From the NCBI GenBank assembly GCA_029817715.1, contig JARUPY010000252.1:2728001-2792000 (forward strand): DNA of 64,000 nucleotides. The letters are read 5' to 3'. This DNA comes from Melastoma dodecandrum (taxonomy: Eukaryota > Streptophyta > Magnoliopsida > Myrtales > Melastomataceae). This document shows, in pieces, positions 36,165-48,677 of the stretch; position 1 is the first letter of the stretch; every line of letters starts with the position of its first letter. A program made the translations under genes and the position numbers. The notes under the pieces were generated by a model. That model saw only the letters and a list, made by a program, of their open reading frames with translations, had not been told where the DNA came from and searched no databases.

Positions 36165-37350
36165 ACCCACGGCTAACTAAGCCTAGCAGCATTAAGCAGC
36201 ACAATATTAAACCAAGCAGAAAGCTCAAACAATGTGGAGCACCCGAGCAGCGGCTACACTAGAGAAATTATCTGCAAACACTGCCAGGCATTTACTTCCC
36301 GAGATTTCCACAGCAAGAAACAACTCTTCCACAGGTCAGAAGAACTGACTCGGCATAGACAATGCTTCTGCGGGGAAGAAGGCCAAACATTTACCTTCCC
36401 AACATATCTTCTCCCCCCATTCCCAAAACCCCCAAACCCAACACCCCAAACACACAATTCTTGGTGCCTATAACCAATCGAACCTTCCAAACCCAGAATG
36501 GAATCAACATTACCTCTAAAAAGAAAACACACACACACACACTGACTGATCAACCGCAACCATCAAGCAAGACGCAATGCAAACTCACAAGCAACGATTA
36601 GAAATGTAGCAGATGAAGGGCCATACCCAAATATTGGAGCTCCCTCACTTGGGAAGAGTATGGTGAGGGGAGGGGGGTGGGGGTTGCGTGGGTTCGTCTG
36701 CTTTTATTTCCTCTTCGGCACCAGATCCAAAACACTGTAAAGCAACCTGGAAATACCGGGGGAAAGTGACCGCTGAGAGAGTAAGTCATGAAAGAAATAT
36801 CACCCTGGCGTTGAGGGTAATCACGAGGATGCCACCAGCTTTTTGACCGAGGGGTGTGTGAATTCGGACATTACATTGACCGGTGGAGTTTACTTGTCCC
36901 CTCTCTGGGGGATTTTCGATTGTTCTCTTACAAGTAAAAGTTTTCTGAATGCAAAGAAGTAAAAGAGACAGAGAGTGGCACTCATTGAATGCGAATTGTT
37001 ACAGGATCATCTTTTCTGGGACAACCCGTCTTTTGTCCAAGGGATCGAAAAGTGCAGAAACAAAACTACGTCTTCGTCATCAACGATGATGCGATGAGAT
37101 GAGATGGGCCCTCCTTTGAAATCAAAGTCTTATTCCACATCTAGCCATTAGTACTAGTGTTATTGACTATTATTTTTTCAATTAGTCCTTTGAGACGATT
37201 GGTGACCCGTCTTCGTCCGCCGCCGCCTTCTCCACGTAGTGGTCGTGCCTGAAACCCCCGTCCGAGGAAGCCGATATTCGTCAACTACTTTAATGTTATA
37301 ATACAGAGCGTCCAGATCTTAAAATTTGTTATTGGGCCAATGGGATGAGT
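36165..37350. other. Spacer upstream of MAP65-1 and downstream of the pyruvate carrier
   Basis: Likely MAP65-1 leader and promoter followed by the 3' flank of the carrier gene. A short (AC)n tract lies near 36529-36541. No gene recognised. Confidence 0.4.
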
Positions 37351-37968
37351 TTACCGGAGCTTCCGGGACAGTTGGTAGATCCCCGTCATCGCCATCGCAA
37401 AGTTGACGCAGAAAAGGTTAGCGTTCTTCTGCAGGAAATCCCTCAGATTACCAAAAGGTTTTCGTGACAGTTCATTGGATTTGAGAAGGGGGGGAGGCGC
37501 CTTTACCGGCAGAATTTGCAAGCTGTAGCGGGACCAGATGAGCCCGGAGCAAGCTACGACTGTAGAATCAGAATCGCGGAGAAGGAATCAGAGCAACGGG
37601 TGGGGAAAGCACCACAGAAAGAGCAGACGAATTTGCTAATATTATTATCAGGAGTCCCGGGTGTTAGGGACGCACGGACCCGTCTGGTGAGGCAATGAGA
37701 TCGTCTCCGGGGGCTTCTGGAAGTCGGCGACGTTGGCTAGACTGATCGCCCACTTGAACGTAGGAGCCCAGAAATGAACTGCAAGCGAAAAAACAAAAAG
37801 AAAAAAGGCAACCCGTCAGGGGTCAACCGAACACGAGGACGAGTCACAGGTTCGAAGCCAAAAAAAGTATGTGAGAGAGAGAGAAGATAAAAAAGGGGAT
37901 ATGTGGAACTAACTGGTTTTGGGACCGGCGGGGTGGTTCCAGAAAGCTTGGAGCTTTGAAGCCGCCAT
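37351..37968 (-). CDS. MPC: Mitochondrial pyruvate carrier subunit (MPC2-type)
   Basis: Small inner-membrane protein of the pyruvate carrier heterocomplex. Four short exons, 37968-37914, 37778-37680, 37559-37507 and 37428-37351, sum to exactly 95 codons (94 aa). Arabidopsis MPC3/MPC4 are about 108 aa as I recall. Signature pieces: MAASKLQAFWNHPAGPKT, HFWAPTFKWAISLANVADF, SGLIWSRYS, and the last helix KNANLFCVNFAMAMTGIYQ. Each exon was joined by GT-AG borders that keep frame. Its ORFs are too short to be obvious without the homology. It lies about 550 bases downstream of the EHD1 gene on the same strand. Confidence 0.92.
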
Positions 37969-38519
37969 GGGGATCAAGACTTTCGATCCTTGATTTTTAG
38001 AGACAGGCTTTGGGGAAAGTAAAAGGTAAAACCAGACTCTTCCAAGACAATTCTTGTAATAACACGGTAGATTAGATTCAGATCGACATGAAATATTTTA
38101 TTATTATTATTATTATATGCATTAGGTGGCGATCCTCATTCTTTTTAGCAGCAGCCACAATTGACCAAGATACAATTGTTGAATCAAATCATACAAGGAA
38201 TTGGACTACAAAAAAGGAGGAGAGGAGAGCCCTCTCTTCGGTTGTCTATCGCTATTTCTTTTTTTTCTTTTTTAAAAAAAGGGATTCAATTAAGTGGGAC
38301 ATACTGTCTCTGTTCTTTGGATGAGGATCATCGTCTTCTTACAGAAACATATGATCTAAAAGTGGGTATGTCATTTTGTTACATCCAATAAAGAATCTTC
38401 AATCCATCATCAAACAATGGAATGCCCCTCGGGGAGGGCTACAGAGGAGGGCATTCGAGATACAAAAAACACTGTCACGATCGATGGCTGAATAAGTTTT
38501 GCCTCGCGATCCCGGTCCA
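37969..38519. other. Spacer between the pyruvate carrier and EHD1
   Basis: AT-rich leader of the carrier gene and 3' flank of EHD1, with a short (TTA)n run at about 38099-38115. No gene seen. Confidence 0.4.
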
Positions 38520-41500
38520 TCAGCCATAAGGGTTTCCGAAATGCTTCAGCAGATCAGGAATGTCATGGCCCAACATGTTGTCAACATCCCGTATCATTTT
38601 CGACTTGAGCTTCTCGAATTTGTCCATGTTGTGACCCACGAGGACCTCCTTGAACTGTTCTACGTCAGGGAAATCTCCAGGTGGCAGGTGGTATTCTTTC
38701 TGAATCTGTGTTGCAAAGACAAGGGGGTAAATCGTATGGCGAGCGAGCGAGCGAGAGGGAAATCATGTACACAAGGATCAGAAGACGCTCCCTCCCGGTA
38801 ATCAGCTCAGATAGATTTGAAGTAAGGGGAAAAGATTTGAGAGACCTTGGTGAACTCATCCGGCAAGTTATCGATGAGACGTTTTTGAGTCTTGGACTTC
38901 CCGAGAAAGGGAGGCATCTCTTTCTTGAGATGGCCAATGATGTGAGCGTGGATTTTGGCAGCCCTTGCTCGCTTCACGAATTCATTGATCTAGGAATAGC
39001 ATCAACACAAAGTTTAGGAGCCCACATACCGCGTAAAGCCAAATGCACATAAAGCTCGTTTGCTTACTTACCCTGCGATCACATGCTTTCTTAGGGATGT
39101 CCTTCAAATCAGACAGAAGGTCCTCCTGCTCTTTCTCAAACAGCTCTTTTCCGATGGGTCCACTGACAGCTTCGTTTATGGGTTTGTCATTGAACGACCT
39201 GTCATAAAAATTAGACGTGGAATTAATGACCAGGAATATGAAAGACGCAGGCACAAACACTTCCATCGTAAGTTAAGTGTAATAAACATCCCAGATAGAG
39301 CCGAGTTTATACTGTTGATGATCAATGTCACAGAAAATGCTTAGATCCAAATGAGGGCATCCTACTTGGGTAAAGAAATTCGGTATCCTAATGATGTTTC
39401 TGTTTTTTTGAACGGTGTAACCTAAACACTTGGCCATCTATGGCTTAATTATGCAATCCTCTTTCTACCTAAAAAAGAAATTTGGTATCCAGGTTCACAA
39501 TGAAGTGTACAGCTATCTCTATATGCAGCCTACCCGATATAAACACGTGAAACCTCTGGAGTATTTAGTACTTTGCCCAGAGACCACATCAACGCGCCGT
39601 AAACTCTCATTAGCTGGCAATTACACAATTAAAAACAAAGGATCAGTCGGGAGGAAAACGGGGTGGCTGAGAAATAATGAAATCGTCCATTAGAACCACT
39701 TTCTTCATCTTTCTACGCATTACCTGTTGGGTGTCGACTTGGTCAGCCTTGTTCAGAACTACCCGAATCTTGTCGTCGTGACCCTTTAGCGAGTAAATCA
39801 CACGCTTGAATTCATCACTGATATCGAGTTTGTAGGGGTCAAATAGAAGCAAGATGAGGTCGCATTTCGCAGCAAACCATGAGGTCACCCCAGTAAAATC
39901 ATAGGCTCGCTGAGTTCGTTGCTTTTCCCCAGCCAAAACACCTGGAGTGTCGACAAAGCTAACGTGCTCCAATAGCTTCCAGGACACGGAAGAGATTTCA
40001 GGAAGAAACCAAAAGTTACTGGGGACAATGGCATAGATCAGAAAGAATAGTTAATGAGAAATCCGACTCACTGGATGAGGCATCTGAGAACACTGAAATT
40101 TCGACAAAAATGAAGTGCCGAATGAGGTCAGACCACCAAAAGGCATATCAGCTTGGACAGCAGCTGTGTTTCCTGGAATACTTCTTTCATCGGGTCCAGA
40201 CTACACAAAAGCAAGGTTATCCAATCAGCATATGTAAACTATAAACGAAATTACAAAAGATGGTGCCGAGGGACGATGATCACAGATTCAATATGTAAGT
40301 GGCCTATGATCTTAATAGAGCCGACATTCTAGCGTAAATTTTTGTAGTGTATAAGATTAGAGGGCATAAATTCATCATACCATTACAACCACAAATCTGT
40401 CTGTTGTAGGCTCAGGTCCAATATGTGCTCCTAAAAGAACAGAATTCACAATAAGCACATAGCACATAAATCAGCAAAGGAAAGGGAAGCAGGGCATGGT
40501 TTTACCTGGATAGCTACTGTTCAACAAATGCTTGATAAAAGTTGTTTTCCCTGTTGAATATTGACCCAGAAGCATCACCATTGGCTTAGCATCGAAGTCG
40601 CTATTACCCTGGAGTAGGTACATGAGAAAAGATAAGAACAAGGCAGACCAATTTCCCCTAAGTAGGGGACAACGGTTTGGAGGGTCTTCATATTGGGACT
40701 CACCAATAATGGCGAGACGAAATCACTGAAGTTGTAAGTAACTTCCAGCGGCCTGAGCTTCTGAATATAAAGTTTCTTCAGGCCATCATTAATGGACGTA
40801 ACAGATGCACGAGAGACCTGATTAGTCCGTAATGACATGTCATATTAGCGACACATAAGAAGTAAAAAACAAATCTAATAATGGAAGAGTGTTTGCCTCA
40901 TCAGGGCCTTCCGAGATGATCTCCAAAAACTTGCCTTTTTAGATGATTTTGTAGTAAACCACTTTGCTGAATCTGTGCCTGCACAATTAGGAGTAACCAC
41001 CCACGAACAAAGTAAACATGGAAAACAGTTTCTGGTACTATTTGTATTGTAGAAGAGTCTCACTATTGTCATCGCCATCGTCTTTCTTCGATGAATGCCT
41101 TTTCTTCTGAAAGCAAGGAACCGTACAGCATGGATGTAAGCCTAGAGGTAAAAGAGAAATTGATAAAAGGGAGACGAAACTAATAATTTTTCTCACCGAC
41201 AACAATTTCTGGAGACCTTCCATTGTAGGAGGATTCAAACTTCTTAAATCAATTCCTGCAAATTTCAGGGCCACCTTAAGTTCTTTGAATGCCCATCATT
41301 TGAAAAAAAATGGAATCAATTTACAAATGCGCACTACAGTGATTTTTAACCCCTTACGATCAGAATTCAAAAGATCTTGTGTTACTTCATGTCCAGATTG
41401 AGCCAGGGAAACCAACTACGAGTTATCCAATGAAAAGCAATGATCAATACTCCATGTCATTGAAGCTTCAATTGGAACATGACTATTTCTACCTGCATTG

Positions 41501-42482
41501 CGGTAATAAACTCTCCAAAACCAAGGAAACCCTGCCGTTTGGAATCTGCAATTGCCCAAATCTACAAGAGACAGCAAGGAGTGAATCCATGTGCATCACA
41601 GTTGAGACGATGCCGTTTCTTCGAAACCATTACTTGTACCCCAATGCAATGGCACGAAAACAGTAGCCACGCAGATCCAGGACAACGCTAGTAATAAAAG
41701 TCTAGAAGACACTCAGGAGCGGCCATCAATTGTCGGAACTAATAACAACCCCATGCATTTCCAACACAAACTCTAGCTGAGGGGTACAGAAATATTTGGC
41801 TTACCACCAACCACATCACATTGGTTGCAGCGCTGGAAGAAAAGGTACCACGAATTCTAATACAACACACATAAAATTAACAGAGAATCATGTCATCCAA
41901 CAACAGAATCACCTGGCAGTCTAATTCCTTTCCTCAACGTAAATCTGAAGCAGACCAACACCTCCCAACCAAAAATGAATACCGCCAAAAGACCGAGACA
42001 AGTCCAAAACCCTCCCTCGGCCGAGCAGACAATAATCGAATATCGTGGAAAGATCCACGACTCGAACAACAAAAAATAGCAATAAAAATATGTATTCCAA
42101 AAAAAGGACCCGCAACAGCAAAAAGGATGATAAAAACTACTCCAGGGAACATCAATAATCAGCAACCAAACAAGGAACCGACCAAACAAACACCTGCTTA
42201 AGGTCTTCCCTAGGCAAATTCGACATGGCGAAGAACTTGATGGCGTCGTTCCCCGTGATCCGGCCATCTCCATCTTCTCAGCAGCAACAACAACAACGAA
42301 AAAGGGAGGAATCGATCAGAGAATCCGAGAAAAAGGAAGGGAACGGGGAAATACGACAATGAGAATGGGAAAAGGTTTGTGGGGGGTGTGGGGGAACCGG
42401 AATCGGCGAAGGTGAACCAATCCTGGAAAACCTTCTGATTCTCCTTGGAGCAAGAACTGGTGGAAAGATGAGAGAACTCCAT
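38520..42482 (-). CDS. EHD1: EH-domain-containing dynamin-like ATPase EHD1
   Basis: Membrane-remodelling ATPase of endocytic recycling. Sixteen exons: 42482-42398, 42273-42194, 41561-41493, 41415-41358, 41255-41197, 41106-41064, 40978-40935, 40817-40704, 40608-40506, 40430-40381, 40200-40072, 39975-39724, 39613-39534, 39198-39072, 38989-38846, 38705-38520, giving 540 aa. As in plants, the EH domain is N-terminal, with an EF-hand loop at 27-38 ([12 protein letters not shown]). The G domain follows: P-loop GQYSTGKT (199-206), DTPG (287-290), NKAD (353-356). The C-terminal helical region ends in [10 protein letters not shown]. The intron 40818-40934 requires a GC donor (AAG/GCAAGT); using the nearby GT breaks the frame. 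Start ATG gives [15 protein letters not shown]. Confidence 0.94.
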
Positions 42483-43223
42483 CTCCCTCTCCCTCTCCCG
42501 CCCCCACAAGGGGGAGAACAAAAAGGAAAAGATATATCTTTGGGTTTGGGGAGGAAACGACGACGTTGTTGCATCCTGGCAAATAGGCGGTTTGCCAGGG
42601 AGACCACCCGACTCTTGGTTGATCCTCGACCGTTGCCCCCCGGTTGACTCCCCCAGAAAATTAAATTAAAGGTGGCAAAAATAATATTTACCAAACATAG
42701 TCAATGTCAATGTCAAAGTCAAATTCAACCTCCCCCAGTTCCATTATATTTTAAATGATTCATTCATTCATTGGAATCCTTGTCAACCCCCCCAGAAGGC
42801 TTTCAAACACCCAACACTTATCCATAAAAGTTCTTGCATGATGCGGATGTCCACGATTTGATGGATGACGCCTTCCTTTCCGAGTAGAAAGTGGCGGGCC
42901 CGAACGACAAGAAGCCCGGCCCATAAAGGCACAGCCCATTTCACTTGCCCTTTTCCGTTCTACCATCATTATTGGTCTGACTGAGAGGCTCGATCTTAAG
43001 CATTGGATTTTGGGTCCCTCACTTACAAACGCTTTAGAGTAAGATTTTAAAAGGGTACACTATTATCAACAAGCTTTACCCATATTTACAAGGAAAAACA
43101 AGGATAAACACCCAACCACTTCACCATTAATAAAAAATAATAATAATAATTCAATGTCATCCAAAATGGTCAAAGTTTTTCCATCGATATTTCAGTTTGT
43201 TTCGAATTTCAACAGCAGCGCGT
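42483..43223. other. EHD1 leader and GH17 3' flank
   Basis: Promoter-side sequence for EHD1, then an AT-rich 3' region for the glucanase. Tandem TCAATG/TCAAAG motifs near 42700-42725 are the only repeats noticed. Confidence 0.4.
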
Positions 43224-44672
43224 TCAGTATTCGCACTTCCCGTAATCTGCACACAAAAACATCATCCATGTTAGTGAAAATCTGAACGAAAGAACGCTCG
43301 ACAAAGGAAAGGAAGAAAGCTCTCCCCGTCGTTCATTACTTGGGGGATGAGTGACGAGGTAAGCAGCGCCGCCGAAGTAGCACGTGCCCGCCGCACGTGC
43401 GTTCCTCTGGTAGTAACTGTTGAATGCGTAGGTGGCGTGGGCCACCACCGTGTTGGGTTCGTAACACGTGGCACCCTTCTCGATCGGACGGCAGTCCGCC
43501 CCTCCCTCCCCGCAAGCGAAGTCCAGCGCCCTCTGCAGCCTCTCCTCCCCCACGTCCCCGTTAGCCACGCACCACGTCGAACCACCCCTCGCCCCCACGT
43601 GGCTCGTCGCCTCCGGCGCCCCGAGCGGCATCTCGTACACCCTCCTCTCGTCTGGGTAGAACAGCCCGTAGTTCCTCTCCGACGTTGGCCCCTGCTTCTG
43701 GTCCTCATTGAATAGCGCGAACACGTACACGTCGAGCGTGTTGTTCGGCCGTAATGGCGTCCCCTTCCCCGACAACACTCGTCTCACTAGGTTTCCGTTG
43801 TATGCCGCCGCGTTCTGAATGCCAGCGCCGACCTCGTTCGCATCGCCCTTTGACGGCCACCCCGTCTCCGTCACCGCGATCTTAATGTCGTCATACTGTA
43901 GTGCTGACAATGCCGCGTAGACGGCATCCACCTGCGCGTCAAACAGGCTCAAGTACCTCAGCCCATTGCCAGAGTCCACCACTCCCGGGTTTTCCTGGAA
44001 CAGAGCGTAGGACAGAGAGATTTTGTCGGAGTTGGCAGTGTAGGCGAAGAACGGGTACACGTTCACCATGAGGGAGGAGCTCGTCTGGCGTAGGAAGTCC
44101 AGCATTGGCTTGATGACAGGCTCCACCAGGTCGGCCCTGAAGGCACCGGAGGAGGTCGGGTAGGACGACTGAAGGGCGCTGAAAGCCAAGGGAGACGACA
44201 CCGTAATGTTCTCAGAGAGGTTATACTTGGTCAGGGACGCGTGCACGTTCCTCATGGCAGGAACAAGGTAATCCGTGGTGTTGTGCAGGTCGGCAAACAC
44301 CTCATTCCCGACAGCAACCGACACTATCCTCGTCGAGGGGTAGTACTTCGATACATTGGCCTGGACCCACGCATCCGTGAACGACTGGGAAGATGCGGCC
44401 GGGGACAGGAGTTCGTTTGGGAGGCTGACAAGGACAGAGATGCCAGAGTTTGCAAGGGCGGAGAGGACTCCGGCATCAGTGTCAAAGAGTCGGACGTTGG
44501 CGATGCTATTGGTTCGGAGGAGTTCCACAACTTTAGGAGGCGGAGGGAGGTTGTCGGCGATGCGGCCGTAGTTCACACCAAAGGAAGCCGATCTCGTGGG
44601 CGAAAAGAACAGGGAGGAGAGGAGGAGGAGGAGGAGGAAGGAGAAAGCGGGGCGGGTAGGAGGGTTCGCCAT
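43224..44672 (-). CDS. GH17 endo-1,3-beta-glucanase with C-terminal X8 (CBM43) domain
   Basis: Secreted enzyme that cleaves 1,3-beta-glucan (callose) in the wall. Exons 44672-43340 and 43246-43224 give 451 aa. The signal peptide (about 1-29) has a six-leucine core. The mature protein opens with FGVNYGRIADNLP. Catalytic residues are visible as Glu124 in VGNEVF and Glu269 in TETGWPSKG. The X8 carbohydrate-binding module runs from W367 (WCVANGDV) through its Cys set to CYFGG near the end. The final exon is only 23 bases and codes for the last seven residues, including YGKCEY. If the intron were retained, a different 38-residue tail would follow. No GPI signal is present, unlike many plasmodesmal relatives. 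N-glycosylation motifs (NVS, NTT, NLS) occur. Confidence 0.94.
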   Translation of the reverse strand: MANPPTRPAFSFLLLLLLSSLFFSPTRSASFGVNYGRIADNLPPPPKVVELLRTNSIANVRLFDTDAGVLSALANSGISVLVSLPNELLSPAASSQSFTDAWVQANVSKYYPSTRIVSVAVGNEVFADLHNTTDYLVPAMRNVHASLTKYNLSENITVSSPLAFSALQSSYPTSSGAFRADLVEPVIKPMLDFLRQTSSSLMVNVYPFFAYTANSDKISLSYALFQENPGVVDSGNGLRYLSLFDAQVDAVYAALSALQYDDIKIAVTETGWPSKGDANEVGAGIQNAAAYNGNLVRRVLSGKGTPLRPNNTLDVYVFALFNEDQKQGPTSERNYGLFYPDERRVYEMPLGAPEATSHVGARGGSTWCVANGDVGEERLQRALDFACGEGGADCRPIEKGATCYEPNTVVAHATYAFNSYYQRNARAAGTCYFGGAAYLVTHPPSNERRGELSSFPLSSVLSFRFSLTWMMFLCADYGKCEY

Positions 44673-46956
44673 TGTTTGGGATAAATATCAGACCAGAGCA
44701 GTGAGTGACCGGAATTATTTATACAGGCGAGAAAGAAGATGGAGTCGGGTCATGTTAAATTATCCGAGACGAGTTCAATAAATTGCCTACCAAAATTTGA
44801 CACGTTAATAAATTTGTTGTTAAATATGACAAATAATTCTAAAATCCCTAATTAAAGTTTCGGAGACTATCAACGAGAACTTTTCTTGTAAACTAAGGAA
44901 TATTTGTCAAATCTTAGTTTGGACTCGGCTAGTTCGAGGAGTGGGGAGGGTCTTCTTGTTACTGTGTAGTTGGAGGAAATTTGGATGGGAAGGGAGGAAA
45001 GGACAACCAAGACAAAGGCTAAGTCATGTTGGTTGGATTCATCATCCGGACAGCAATGATAGCATGTAGACCCCAGAAATGGGAACGTTATGGAGAGGGT
45101 AATTGGATCCGAGACGGGCAGGTTTCTAGAGCTTAGATACAATTTATTTTTTTAAAATTTTATAAAACTTATAGGCGAGTTAATCATCGTACGTGTCTCG
45201 AACTCGAATGTTTAAAAGTCGAGATTAAGGACGTTAACTTACTTAAAAAAAAGTTTGAAGTCCTTAAATTCCACTTTAAAAATAACAAATTCCTTGAATT
45301 TAAGACGTTATTATCACGAAATATTTTCGTGATTAACCCCACAGCCCGGTTTCTACCATCCTCATCCTTCCAATCTAACATAGTTCGACTCATCCTAGTA
45401 TTTGATAACGTAAAAATGAGTCGGAATCACTCTTCATTTAATCAATTTCCTTCCAAAGAGAAATTTCATTCTATTCCTTGCTCTTGTCTCATTCCGGAAT
45501 ATTCAAACATATCCCGACTGTGATCGTGCCTACGTGAGACACGACTGCGATTGCTTGACGAGGAGGAGTATGGGTTTTGATTTGTGTAGTTGGGGAGTAA
45601 ATAAATCGACGTTAAATTGTCCGAATCACTGAAAATTACGTGTAATAATAATAACAATAACAAGCGGGTGGTACTATTAATTTGTCTCCTTCCCAACCCC
45701 ACCAAACTAAAAAAGAAGCTTAAACTTAAGCTTAACAGCTAGCTAGCCGTTGTGTTTGTCTCGTCTTTCGACCTTGACTGCTCAACCGATGCCCATCCTC
45801 TCTCTTTTTTCTTACATGTCCCGAGTTTCCTTGCCTATCCCCATCGGACACTATTTCTGCTTTGATGGGGTCACTGTCCGAAGCATACAAAACGATGACT
45901 CATGCATTTTCGGCCGGGCATGCATCCATCCTTGTGTGTAGTGTGTCCTCTTATAAGTCAGTGAAGCTTTTTTTTCTTCCTTTCACATTTAAAATACAGA
46001 CAAGAAAAAGAAGAAATCGAAGTCGCAATCGATCATCGTTCGTCGTCCTTTCGATTGATAGCCATGATGATCTTATCCCCCTTTTGATCCTACATGTGAA
46101 ACAGATCAGAAACAAACGAACGCCGATCCGCTTGCGAGGCTTCGTATTATTATTATTGCAGCTCGTTACAAGGAAAGTCTTCTTTGTCCGGCGGAAGATC
46201 ATCTGTCCAAGACTAGGTTTCTTGTACAAGAAGGGAAGGGAAGCTATCACCAGCCGACGAAGCAAATGGCTTCAACTGGGACATCCTAAACGTAGGTACC
46301 ATTCTTTGCCTGCCTGAAGGAGGCAGCCCTTGTGTTAGCGCGTGATGTTACGCGAACACGTTGCAATAATGATGTGAATGAATTATGTGTTTGCGTAGAT
46401 GTGAATAAGTACATTATTGACAACCATGTACTCGTACATGGCATGCTATTGTTTTAATATTAACTAATGTTATAGGCAATAATTTCAAAACACGTGAAAA
46501 ACGTGTGGTAGCGCCGCCGTGAGGGGAAGGGTTGGATGCGATAACAATGTCGTTCATGCAACCCTTGCGACGGAACGCGCGGGCGTGGAAGATGAAGGGA
46601 CGGGTTCCCCTTAGTATAGCCGTGATGTCGACTGCTCCGACTTCCCCTGGCCTGGTGAATAGGACTGTTTGGGTGTTCGGGAATGTGTGGAAGAGTATCG
46701 TCTGCTGGTGGAAGCTATGCTACCTTGGCGGCCCGGCAGGAAGACTCCTCGTACTAGAACCCACCCGACCAATTGGGATGAGGCCCAGGTTGTTGTGATA
46801 AGCCCAAAGAAAGGAATCGATGATTTGGCGGAGGGGGTGGCGGACCAATCATCGTCGTCGACAAACCGCGTTCACCTCTCCCTCCTCCGTACGATTCCCC
46901 GTAGCCCCCGATCACCGGCGTCGGTCACCTCTCCGATCCCCGCGCATCGGTCGGCC
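44673..46956. other. Long spacer between divergent GH17 and DUF212 genes
   Basis: 2.3 kb. A TATA-like ATTTATACAG near 44717 precedes the glucanase start. The middle (44,800-45,700) is AT-rich with no homology. From 46,500 to 46,950 GC content rises, and a non-conserved open frame runs into the DUF212 leader. No transposon or RNA gene recognised. Confidence 0.35.
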
Positions 46957-48565
46957 ATGAACGAGGTGATTACTGCCTCTGACGCCACATCGATCGGCGG
47001 CTACCAGCCTTCGCCGATCCTGTTGAACTTGCCGTTGTTGTCTGCCCTCCTCTCCCTCGCTCTTGCTCAGTTCTTAAAACCCTTCTCGTGCTGGTAAAGT
47101 TATCGATTTCGGACCTGCTCGGTTTGCTGTTGGGAGATTAGGTTAAGGTTTTATTTAATCTCGTTGTAATTGAATGCAATGGCCTTTTTGTTGTTGAGCC
47201 CAGTCAATTGTTGCGGTTTTAGTAGTTTTCAGCGCCGATGATTGAGTTATCCTGGTAATAGCATGGCCTGGGGCCGTAGAAGTGACTGCTCTCGGTGAAA
47301 TTCTGCGTGATTTTGATGTAGCTATTCGAAAGGGTTATAGTGTTTGTGTGTGGCGAAACATGAAGGCTTTAGTTTCCTGCATGGATGACTTGGTACTGCG
47401 CAGAGAGTTAGTTTACATAGAGGCGCAATTTGCAAATCGGGGACTCTAGGTTGCTATTGGGGCACTTGTTTGAATTGATTCACCTTTGGGTCCTTAAGGG
47501 TTAAGGACAGGAGATGGGACTCCAGAAAAATGCTTGGTTCGGGGGGAATGCCATCATCGCACTCTGCAACTGTGACGGCTCTCGCTACTTCGATAGGTCT
47601 ACAAGAAGGCATTCAAGGATCAGCTTTTGCCATTGCCGCTGTTCTGGCCTGTGTTGTGAGTCATTTTCTCTTGGCGTATATTGTCTTCATGGGCTGAGTT
47701 ATAATTAATGACGGATGAGCTAAATCAACCAAAGGCAGTGCCATAAGACCTTATGAATTCAACTAGGAGTTTTGTTGTTTTCATTTCCCGTCCCGTAGAT
47801 ATCTCGAATTTCTTTCGAAATTCAGTTTTGTGGCCTAATTTTCCTCTCTCACTTCTCAGGTCATGTATGATGCGTCTGGTGTAAGGCTTCATGCTGGTCG
47901 CCAAGCAGAAGTATGCCCTGCTTAAAGTAGATGCTTGTTTATCACTTTATTTTGCAAGCATTTGGTCTTCTCTTTACTTGGTCTTGGTCACTTGCACGAG
48001 ATGACTCATTGCATGCTTACTTTCTCAGTCACAGCAGGTTGCATTCGTCTTTCATGTGCATATGTGTGCCGAGCACATGCTTATACTTAAATTCACTTTT
48101 ACGGTGCAAACTTTGCCACATCAACTGGTTACGTTGTCTTTGTTTGTTTTCTTTCTCTTGGTGAAAATTCTTAAGGGTTAAAGTGTCTCAATACATGCAG
48201 TTGTTAAATCAAATCGTGTGTGAGTTACCTCCCGAACATCCTGTATCCAGCATTAAGCCGTTGCGAGATTCCCTTGGTCATACACCGGTCCAGGTCTGTT
48301 ATTTTGCACTCCCTATCTTTTCTACTGCATTAAACTCGTCACTTTGCAATGGTAGCATGGAGATGTTTTCTTTACTTGGCAAGGAACAACATCTTGCTTT
48401 CAGGGAACAGTCCATTTACTCGTCTATTCCAAATCTTGGACCAATTCGGTTTTAAAACTGAGAAATCTGCGGTCATGCTGACTGTTGTCTGGTTGGCTTA
48501 TGTTTCTGCAGGTCGTCGCAGGGGCCATTCTGGGATGTGTTGTCGCATTGCTTATGAGAAATTGA
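46957..48565 (+). CDS. DUF212 membrane protein (acid phosphatase/haloperoxidase-related)
   Basis: Small plant and bacterial family related to PAP2 phosphatases, 163 aa from five exons: 46957-47093, 47499-47655, 47860-47910, 48201-48293, 48512-48565. Helix 1 (LNLPLLSALLSLALAQFLK) is followed by WDSRKMLGSGGMPSSHSA (52-69), the family's conserved GGMPSSHSA signature. Then come an Ala-rich helix, VMYDASGVRLHAGRQA, LNQIVCELP, LRDSLGHTPVQV and a last helix AGAILGCVVALL. Substrate is unknown. Family members in Arabidopsis are annotated acid phosphatase/vanadium-dependent haloperoxidase-related. Exon 2 joins correctly only when its acceptor is the CTTAAG at 47498. All introns are GT-AG. Confidence 0.9.
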
Positions 48566-48677
48566 AAAGCTAATTATTTGGTGTTGGGAGGAGGCCTGCG
48601 GATATTCCTGTACCAAATGTTAATCAGCAGTCATATAGGTAGTCTGCAAGCGAGAGATGCTTATTCCTCGTCGATAG

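Noticed and set aside
37845..37870. GGTTCGAA string resembling a tRNA T-loop
   Set aside because: No acceptor or anticodon stem can be folded around it, and it lies in the pyruvate-carrier intron.
43224..43339. Tail of the 482-codon unspliced GH17 frame
   Set aside because: The extra residues do not resemble the X8 family end, while splicing restores the usual YGKC ending.
46532..46956. Open frames continuous with the DUF212 start
   Set aside because: The conserved family N-terminus begins at the ATG at 46957, and the upstream residues have no counterpart in relatives.
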